A stretch of 5,115 nt of DNA. It comes from Pseudonocardia sp. Its GTDB lineage: Bacteria; Actinomycetota; Actinomycetes; Mycobacteriales; Pseudonocardiaceae. The notes below the pieces were generated by a model. It was given only the letters and a program-made list of their open reading frames with translations, searched no databases and was not told where the DNA came from. A program made the translations under genes and the position numbers. The stretch spans positions 1 to 5,115 of the forward strand of contig JAKDLE010000281.1 in NCBI GenBank assembly GCA_030453005.1, written 5' to 3'. Positions within the stretch are counted from its first letter, which is position 1; each line of letters starts with the position of its first letter. Positions 1 to 5,115 of this stretch are shown in pieces.

Positions 1-595
1 GCGCGGGCAGGGCGGCGTGCAACGCCGTGGCGGGCGCCCGTCCGCCGCCGACGCCGAGCCCCGGCCAGCGCAGCCCCTCCATGTCCTCCGCACCGAGCAC
101 GAGGTCGAGACCGCCGCCGAGCGGGTCGCAGTCGACGAGGAGAGCACGGCCTCCGGCACGGACGGCCGTGACCGCGATCGCGGCGGCCAGCACCGACGCA
201 CCCGCTCCGCCCCGGCCTCCGATAACGGCGACGACAGGCCCCGGCCCGCGGCGTTCCTCCGTGGCCTCCGACAACGCCGCGACCAGCCACGACTCCGCCT
301 GCGGCAACGAGACGACGTGTTCGGCGCCCACTGCCACGGCCTCGCGCCAGACCGAGGGTGGCGGCTCACCGCGCACCGCCACGACGACCCCGCCGCGGCG
401 GGGCCGACCACTGCGGGTGCAGTGGCGTGCGGCGGCGGCGTCGAGCAGCACGACGGGCGCTTCATCCCACAGCCGCCGGGCCGCGGCGGCGTCGACGGCG
501 CGCTCCAGCTCGCACCCGGCCGCGGCGGCGAGCCGGAGGATCGTGTCGAGCAGCTCGGGTTCGGACACCATCACGAGCCCTCTGTGCGGGTGCAT
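1..595 (-). CDS. ssd: Septum-site-determining protein Ssd, CpaE/MinD-like (5' part, runs off left edge)
   Basis: Reverse-strand reading gives 198 codons before the window ends, with no stop. Residues 1-118 form a poorly conserved, Ala-rich receiver-like region; 120-198 are the start of a P-loop domain of the MinD/ParA/CpaE type. The Walker A region reads VIGGRGGAGAS (125-134), followed by ALLVDCDPLGGGLDLVLG (151-168), the Walker A' region with its two Asp. The ParA/MinD pattern KGGxGK[TS] is changed to RGGAGAS, so both the signature lysine and the P-loop lysine are missing. Known of the family: the M. tuberculosis homologue Rv3660c inhibits septation when overproduced; CpaE-like proteins also work with Flp/Tad pilus ATPases. 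Start ATG 595 is chosen because AGGGAGG lies 5 nt upstream; ATG 571 (MVSEPELL) is an alternative and its N-terminus looks closer to Rv3660c as I recall it. It is transcribed away from the HAD gene and downstream of the 6C RNA. Confidence 0.88.
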   Translation of the reverse strand, partial: MHPHRGLVMVSEPELLDTILRLAAAAGCELERAVDAAAARRLWDEAPVVLLDAAAARHCTRSGRPRRGGVVVAVRGEPPPSVWREAVAVGAEHVVSLPQAESWLVAALSEATEERRGPGPVVAVIGGRGGAGASVLAAAIAVTAVRAGGRALLVDCDPLGGGLDLVLGAEDMEGLRWPGLGVGGGRAPATALHAALPA

Positions 596-600
596 CGCGG

Positions 601-607
601 CCTCCCT
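601..607 (-). promoter_or_regulatory. Shine-Dalgarno site of ssd
   Basis: On the minus strand AGGGAGG stands 5 nt before ATG 595. It favours 595 over the in-frame ATG at 571, which has only GAGGG nearby. A 6-bp GC hairpin (617-622 with 628-633, loop 623-627) lies just upstream in the leader. Confidence 0.6.
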
Positions 608-685
608 GGTTCGCCGCCCCGCCCGGTGCGGGGACGAATCCAGGGTGGGGTCAGGAAAGGGCCCGTGGCGGATGAGTCGCGGATC

Positions 686-714
686 TGTGGATGGCGACGG
701 ACCGATGTGGACAA
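686..714 (-). promoter_or_regulatory. Pair of DnaA-box-like sites upstream of ssd
   Basis: The minus strand has TTGTCCACA at 714-706, identical to the DnaA box consensus of Streptomyces and mycobacteria. CCATCCACA at 694-686 is a second site in the same orientation, 7 of 9 matches to TTATCCACA. The two lie exactly 20 bp apart, two helical turns, so both would face the same side of the helix. They are 91-119 bp upstream of the ssd start and about 85 bp downstream of the 6C RNA. No dnaA or dnaN gene is here, so this is more likely a DnaA regulatory or titration site than an origin. Binding is inferred. Confidence 0.5.
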
Positions 715-747
715 CTCGCCCGCCGGCGCGGCCTCCGGCGGGCGGGT
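714..747. repeat. GC-rich inverted repeat between DnaA box and 6C RNA
   Basis: CGCCCGCCGG (717-726) pairs perfectly with CCGGCGGGCG (735-744) around an 8-nt loop; allowing one T-G mismatch/wobble (716/745) the stem extends to 714-726 with 735-747. Its outer base touches the perfect DnaA box (706-714). There is no U tract on either side. It could be an untailed terminator for transcription leaving the 6C gene, or a structure in a read-through ssd leader. Confidence 0.45.
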
Positions 748-770
748 GTCGGGCTCGTGCGGCATGCTGG

Positions 771-792
771 CCGGGGACGGACACGTCCCCGG
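771..792. repeat. 8-bp inverted repeat just downstream of the 6C RNA
   Basis: CCGGGGAC (771-778) and GTCCCCGG (785-792) form a perfect stem with a 6-nt loop. On the minus strand it follows the second 6C hairpin after 6 nt (793-798). It may serve as a back-up, U-less terminator for 6C or as part of the ssd leader when transcription reads through. Confidence 0.45.
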
Positions 793-797
793 GAGAC

Positions 798-887
798 GGA
801 CGACCCCCGCCAGGGGGGATTGGCGGGGGTCGTCGTCGGTTCAGCTCCGGGGGGTCGAGCTGAACCATGCCCGGACGAATCCGGACT
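798..887 (-). ncRNA. 6C small RNA (B11-like)
   Basis: Two consecutive perfect hairpins read on the minus strand. Hairpin 1 is GGTTCAGCTC (866-857), loop GACCCCCCG, GAGCTGAACC (847-838). After a 3-nt linker, hairpin 2 is a 14-bp stem (834-821 with 812-799) with loop ATCCCCCC. Each loop carries exactly six C, the defining feature of the actinobacterial 6C RNA family. A small 5' hairpin, CCGGA-TTCG-TCCGG (884-871), precedes them. The position also fits: in M. tuberculosis the 6C RNA B11 (about 93 nt) lies between Rv3660c and Rv3661 on the ssd strand. Known of the family: the C-rich loops bind G-rich, Shine-Dalgarno-like parts of target mRNAs, and B11 overexpression disturbs growth. The 5' end is estimated from the -10 box at 899-894. 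The 3' end is set after hairpin 2, which probably also terminates; the tail CGTCTCCC is weak in U. Confidence 0.9.
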
Positions 888-893
888 GCCTCA

Positions 894-922
894 ACTGTAG
901 CCGGTACTGCGCCGTTGTGCGC
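894..922 (-). promoter_or_regulatory. Probable promoter of the 6C RNA
   Basis: The minus strand has TACAGT (899-894), a good actinobacterial -10 box (TANNNT), placing the start of transcription near 887. The -35 region (about 922-917, GCGCAC) is not recognisable, which is common in this group. The resulting transcript of about 90 nt matches the usual 6C length. This promoter lies inside the region that a HAD start at ATG 867 would make coding. Confidence 0.5.
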
Positions 923-1001
923 GCCCCTGGTCGGAGCATCTCCCGCATGTCCGGGGGCCGGGGCCCGACCGTTGCGGCGCCGTCTGGCAAGCTCGCTCGA
1001 C

Positions 1002-1844
1002 GTGTCCGGTACACCGGTCGACCCGCTGTCGGCCCGCCCCACCGCGGCCGCCTTCTTCGATCTCGACAAGACGGTCATCGCGGGGTCGAGCGCGTTGGCC
1101 TTCAGCAGGCCGTTCCGTCGCCGGGGTCTGATCAACCGTCGTGCGGTGCTGCGCAGCGGCTACGCCCAGCTGCTGCTCGTGTTGGCCGGCGCCGACGCCG
1201 ACACGATGGAGCACCTGCGTCGCCGCATCACGGCGCTGTGCACCGGCTGGGAGGTCGCGCAGGTGCGGGCGATCGTCTCCGAGACGCTGCACGAGATCGT
1301 CGTGCCGCTCGTCTACGCCGAGGCCACCGAGCTGATCACCGCGCACCGCGCGGCGGGCGAGGAGGTGGTGGTGCTCTCGGCGTCGGGGCAGGAGGTCGTG
1401 GAGCCGATCGCCGTGCTCGTCGGCGCCGACCGCTGCCTCGCCACCCGGATGGGGGTGGAGGACGGCCGCTACACGGGAGCGGTCGAGTACTACTGCTACG
1501 GCGAGGAGAAGGCACGCGCCGCGCGCGACATCGCCGCGGCTCGGGGCTACCGCCTCGCCGACTGCCGCGCGTACTCCGACTCGATCACCGACCTGCCGTT
1601 GTTGGAGGCGGTCGGCCACCCGACCGCGGTGAACCCGGACAGGGCCCTGCGTCGGAAGGCGTTGGAGCGCGGGTGGCCGATTCTGACCTTCACCGCGCCG
1701 GTTCCGCTGCGCACCCGTTTCCGCCCGTCGGCGCCCGTGGTGGTGACCGCACTCGGGGGAGCGGGTGTGCTCGCTCTGGTGGGCGCCAGCTGGTTGGGTG
1801 TGTGGCGCGGTCGCGGTACGGTCGGTGTCACTCTGTGTCGCTGA
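1002..1844 (+). CDS. HAD-superfamily subfamily IB hydrolase (Rv3661 family), membrane-tailed
   Basis: A 280-residue Mg-dependent phosphatase of the SerB-like HAD-IB group; the substrate is unknown. All four motifs are visible: DLDKT (20-24; D20 the likely nucleophile, D22 the acid/base), LSASG (125-129, motif II Ser126), K170 in YGEEKA, and YSDSITD (191-197, with D193 and D197 for metal binding). Residues 244-268 (APVVVTALGGAGVLALVGAS onward) look like one C-terminal membrane helix, followed by a short basic tail, so the catalytic domain is probably held on the inner face of the membrane. Start: GTG 1002 is preferred. An in-frame ATG at 867 exists, but codons 867-1001 have many A/T third positions, unlike the rest, and overlap the 6C RNA 5' end and promoter. 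No good Shine-Dalgarno site precedes 1002, so it may be leaderless. The length fits Rv3661 (about 287 aa). Homologues are sometimes labelled phosphoserine phosphatase, which the sequence does not prove. Confidence 0.9.
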   Translation: MSGTPVDPLSARPTAAAFFDLDKTVIAGSSALAFSRPFRRRGLINRRAVLRSGYAQLLLVLAGADADTMEHLRRRITALCTGWEVAQVRAIVSETLHEIVVPLVYAEATELITAHRAAGEEVVVLSASGQEVVEPIAVLVGADRCLATRMGVEDGRYTGAVEYYCYGEEKARAARDIAAARGYRLADCRAYSDSITDLPLLEAVGHPTAVNPDRALRRKALERGWPILTFTAPVPLRTRFRPSAPVVVTALGGAGVLALVGASWLGVWRGRGTVGVTLCR

Positions 1845-1867
1845 ACCGGTTCACCAATCGCCACCCC

Positions 1868-1896
1868 TTGCTGTGGTCCACGTCACGGGCTACAAA
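1868..1896 (+). promoter_or_regulatory. Possible plus-strand promoter in the HAD/Fic-like gap
   Basis: TTGCTG (1868-1873) and TACAAA (1891-1896) are spaced 17 bp, a sigma-A-like arrangement with a predicted start near 1903. It is flanked by GTCACGG direct repeats 18 bp apart (1882-1888, 1900-1906) and contains the palindrome GTGGTCCAC (1873-1881), which could be regulatory. The hexamers are only partial consensus matches, so this is a candidate only. Confidence 0.3.
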
Positions 1897-2100
1897 TGGG
1901 TCACGGACTTCTGGGAGGCCAGGGGCGGTGCGGTGGAGAAGCATCCGTCCTCCCGAGCAGGGCTCCGTGCGCGAGGGTCGGGCTCTCCACGCACAGCACG
2001 CCGCGGGAGGCATGTCGTCGTGGGCCTGCGTACCGGGACGCCGGACGCCGAGGCCACTTCCACGACACGTAGTGCACGCTGGATCTCGATCGTCGCGCGT

Positions 2101-2143
2101 GGACGGGCGGTGCTTCCGTGAGGAGGCGTCGCCCGTCCTTATT
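2101..2143 (+). terminator. 17-bp GNRA-capped hairpin with U tail, plus-strand terminator
   Basis: Bases 2101-2117 pair continuously with 2122-2138 around a GTGA (GNRA-type) tetraloop, then TTATT follows. Three of the 17 pairs (2110/2129, 2111/2128, 2114/2125) are G-U in plus-strand RNA but become A-C mismatches in minus-strand RNA, so the structure is intact only on the plus strand. It ends plus-strand transcription from the HAD gene (257 nt away) or from a local small RNA. It also begins 13 nt past the stop of the converging Fic-like gene, where its outer 9 perfect pairs may act on that transcript too. Confidence 0.7.
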
Positions 2144-2151
2144 CGTGCTGG

Positions 2152-2895
2152 TCAGGCTCGTGCGTCCGCGATCGACATGGCTTCCTTCGCTCCTGCCTCC
2201 CACTGTGCGCAGCAGTGCAGCAGCCAGGTGCGCACACCGTCCGCTCCGCCCGCCGCGAAACCGGCCGCGGCCGAGCGGTACTCCGCGGCCCGGCGCAGGT
2301 GCCCCACCTCGGGAACGGCGAGTCCCTTGGGATCCAGGCCCGCGACCACAGCCGTCAAGCGGGCGGCGGCGCGGGCGACCACACCGTTCGCCGAGCTGAA
2401 CGGCTGCACGGCCAGTAACTCTCCGTGAACGATGGCGACGAGAATCGGAGCGGGGACGCGGGTGCCTCCGGTGATCAGCCCGGCCAGCAGCGCCAAGCGG
2501 TCCGCCACTCCGTCTCCTGCCCGCAGACGGCCGAGCTCGGCGTCGTGCCGCCCGGTGGGCACCAGATCGGACGCCGCGAGTACGTGTAGCCGCGCGAGCG
2601 CCTGCGACGGGGACGTCCGCCAGACGGACAACAGCCGCCCGGCCGCACCGGCGACGCGGACGGCTCCGACGAGCGCCGGGTCGGAGTCGTCGGCGTCGAG
2701 CGGGACGCCGTCGAGTGCCGCCGACGTCCGCGCCGCCCGCACGCCTGCCTCGGCCGCGCCCGCAGGCCAGCCGCGGAGGTTGGCGGGGTGGTTGTGCACG
2801 GCGACGAGCGCGTCCCGGACACCTGCCACCGCCTCGGACACCCCGGGAAGGTCCGTCAGGGGTGCGAGCGGGTCCGCGGGAGTCACCGGGGACAT
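2152..2895 (-). CDS. Degenerate Fic-like protein (Rv3662c family), probable pseudoenzyme
   Basis: A 247-residue soluble, Ala/Val-rich protein. Residues 152-175 (LVAIVHGELLAVQPFSSANG onward) align with the Fic core, where active enzymes have HxxF...I-HPFxDGNGRxxR. The upstream His (157), PF (165-166), NG (170-171) and last Arg (175) remain, but the catalytic His is Gln164, the acidic residue is Ser168, the first Gly is Ala169 and the Arg is Val172. RTSAALDG (56-63) resembles the N-terminal inhibitory/Fic_N motif [S/T]xxxE[G/N], with Glu changed to Asp. Fic proteins transfer AMP or other phosphate-linked groups to proteins; this one should lack that chemistry. Databases tend to call relatives hypothetical protein or 'oxidoreductase', for which I see no dinucleotide-binding motif. 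Start ATG 2895 has no Shine-Dalgarno site; TACTGG at 2909-2904 could be a -10 box of a leaderless transcript. It diverges from acs and converges on the HAD gene. The Rv3662c assignment rests on order and recalled similarity. Confidence 0.82.
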   Translation of the reverse strand: MSPVTPADPLAPLTDLPGVSEAVAGVRDALVAVHNHPANLRGWPAGAAEAGVRAARTSAALDGVPLDADDSDPALVGAVRVAGAAGRLLSVWRTSPSQALARLHVLAASDLVPTGRHDAELGRLRAGDGVADRLALLAGLITGGTRVPAPILVAIVHGELLAVQPFSSANGVVARAAARLTAVVAGLDPKGLAVPEVGHLRRAAEYRSAAAGFAAGGADGVRTWLLHCCAQWEAGAKEAMSIADARA

Positions 2896-2952
2896 GCTGC
2901 CAGTAGGGGGAGGACTGGCCGGACTGCCGGTGCGAACGTCGGTGCCGGGGGA

Positions 2953-2958
2953 TAGCGT
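2953..2958 (+). promoter_or_regulatory. Possible -10 box of acs
   Basis: TAGCGT fits the actinobacterial TANNNT -10 pattern and would start transcription near 2965, giving a leader of about 57 nt. No clear -35 box was found, and no CRP, GlnR or RamB site was recognised in 2896-3021. Confidence 0.3.
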
Positions 2959-2975
2959 CGACCGAGACGATTGCA

Positions 2976-2995
2976 GCCGGGCGACGAGGCCCGGC
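2976..2995 (+). other. Hairpin in the acs leader
   Basis: GCCGGGC (2976-2982) pairs perfectly with GCCCGGC (2989-2995) around the loop GACGAG, ending 13 nt before the acs ribosome binding site. It lacks a U tail, so it is not a classical terminator; it may affect mRNA stability or ribosome access. Confidence 0.35.
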
Positions 2996-3008
2996 GCGAG
3001 ACACGACC

Positions 3009-3016
3009 AGGAGGGG
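3009..3016 (+). promoter_or_regulatory. Shine-Dalgarno site of acs
   Basis: AGGAGGGG, with its AGGAGG core (3009-3014) 7 nt before ATG 3022, is the strongest ribosome binding site in the window. It fixes the start upstream of the repeat tract, so the repeats are translated, and rules against the in-frame TTG at 2971. Confidence 0.8.
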
Positions 3017-3021
3017 TACGG

Positions 3022-5064
<2,043 letters not shown>

Positions 5065-5077
5065 TCGCCGAAGGCGA
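5065..5077 (+). other. Small hairpin after the acs stop codon
   Basis: TCGCC and GGCGA pair around GAA directly after the TGA. It is only 5 bp and lacks a U tract, so it is weak as a terminator. The remaining 38 bp to the window end show no gene start. Confidence 0.2.
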
Positions 5078-5115
5078 CCTGCACGTTCGAGGGCCGCTGG
5101 TGCTGCCCGACAGGG

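Larger units (their letters stand above)
1845..2151. other. Intergenic region between convergent genes, no recognised protein gene
   Basis: 307 bp separate the stop of the HAD gene from the stop of the converging Fic-like gene. No tRNA or known RNA was recognised. Open frames here have low GC at third positions and no family resemblance. Visible structure: a promoter-like pair (1868-1896), a direct repeat GTCACGG at 1882-1888 and 1900-1906, a bulged 10-bp stem (1903-1912 with 1937-1948), a tandem GGACGCC pair (2036-2049), and the strong hairpin at 2101-2138. Confidence 0.6.

Noticed and set aside
571..765. 64-codon minus-strand frame upstream of ssd
   Set aside because: It is out of frame with ssd, crosses the DnaA boxes and hairpins, has no ribosome site and no recognisable sequence.
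1903..1954. Pseudoknot between loop GGGAGG (1913-1918) and CCTCCC (1949-1954)
   Set aside because: The second helix directly abuts both arms of the first with no linker to cross a 10-bp stem, so the two pairings are alternatives and not a feasible H-type knot.
17..2428. 803-codon plus-strand open frame
   Set aside because: It runs antisense through ssd and the Fic-like gene and out of frame through the HAD gene. The product is Arg/Gly/Pro-rich with no family resemblance; long chance frames are usual at this GC content.
2971..3021. Upstream TTG start for acs
   Set aside because: No ribosome site precedes it, it would translate the leader hairpin, and AGGAGG sits ideally before ATG 3022.

Overview
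The window is very GC-rich DNA whose clear genes use almost only G or C at third codon positions. It comes from an actinobacterium, and gene content and protein sequence point to the mycobacteria/Pseudonocardiaceae side (Saccharomonospora- or Amycolatopsis-like is my guess, not provable here). The gene order matches, from memory, the M. tuberculosis Rv3660c - Rv3661 - Rv3662c ... acs (Rv3667) neighbourhood.

Layout. (1) 1-595, minus: 5' part of ssd, a CpaE/MinD-like septum-site-determining ATPase homologue; its C-terminus lies beyond the left edge. (2) 596-1001: a 406-bp divergent intergenic region. It holds a 6C small RNA on the minus strand (about 798-887, two hairpins each with six C in the loop), its probable promoter, further strong inverted repeats, and a perfect actinobacterial DnaA box with a second partial one exactly 20 bp away, all upstream of ssd. 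(3) 1002-1844, plus: HAD-IB phosphatase with a C-terminal membrane helix (Rv3661 family). (4) 1845-2151: about 300 bp without a recognised gene, but with a promoter-like pair (1868-1896) and a 17-bp, GNRA-capped, U-tailed hairpin (2101-2143) that pairs fully only as plus-strand RNA; possibly an undescribed small RNA or a long 3' UTR. (5) 2152-2895, minus: a degenerate Fic-like protein (Rv3662c family) that keeps the Fic sequence frame but has lost the catalytic His and Arg. (6) 2896-3021: divergent spacer with the acs leader. (7) 3022-5064, plus: acs, acetyl-CoA synthetase, intact, with six 15-bp tandem repeats just after the start codon that add an Ala/Glu/Gly/Ser tail. (8) 5065-5115: start of the downstream spacer.

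How they fit: ssd and the 6C RNA share a strand and could be linked by read-through, and the DnaA boxes suggest a tie between replication initiation and septum control. The HAD and Fic-like genes are converging single genes of unknown substrate. acs is an independent metabolic gene that activates acetate; its conserved C-terminal lysine implies control by reversible acetylation. The most novel-looking items are the strand-specific hairpin and putative transcript at 1868-2143, the DnaA-box pair upstream of ssd, the acs N-terminal repeat and the Fic pseudoenzyme. The 6C RNA is a known family.
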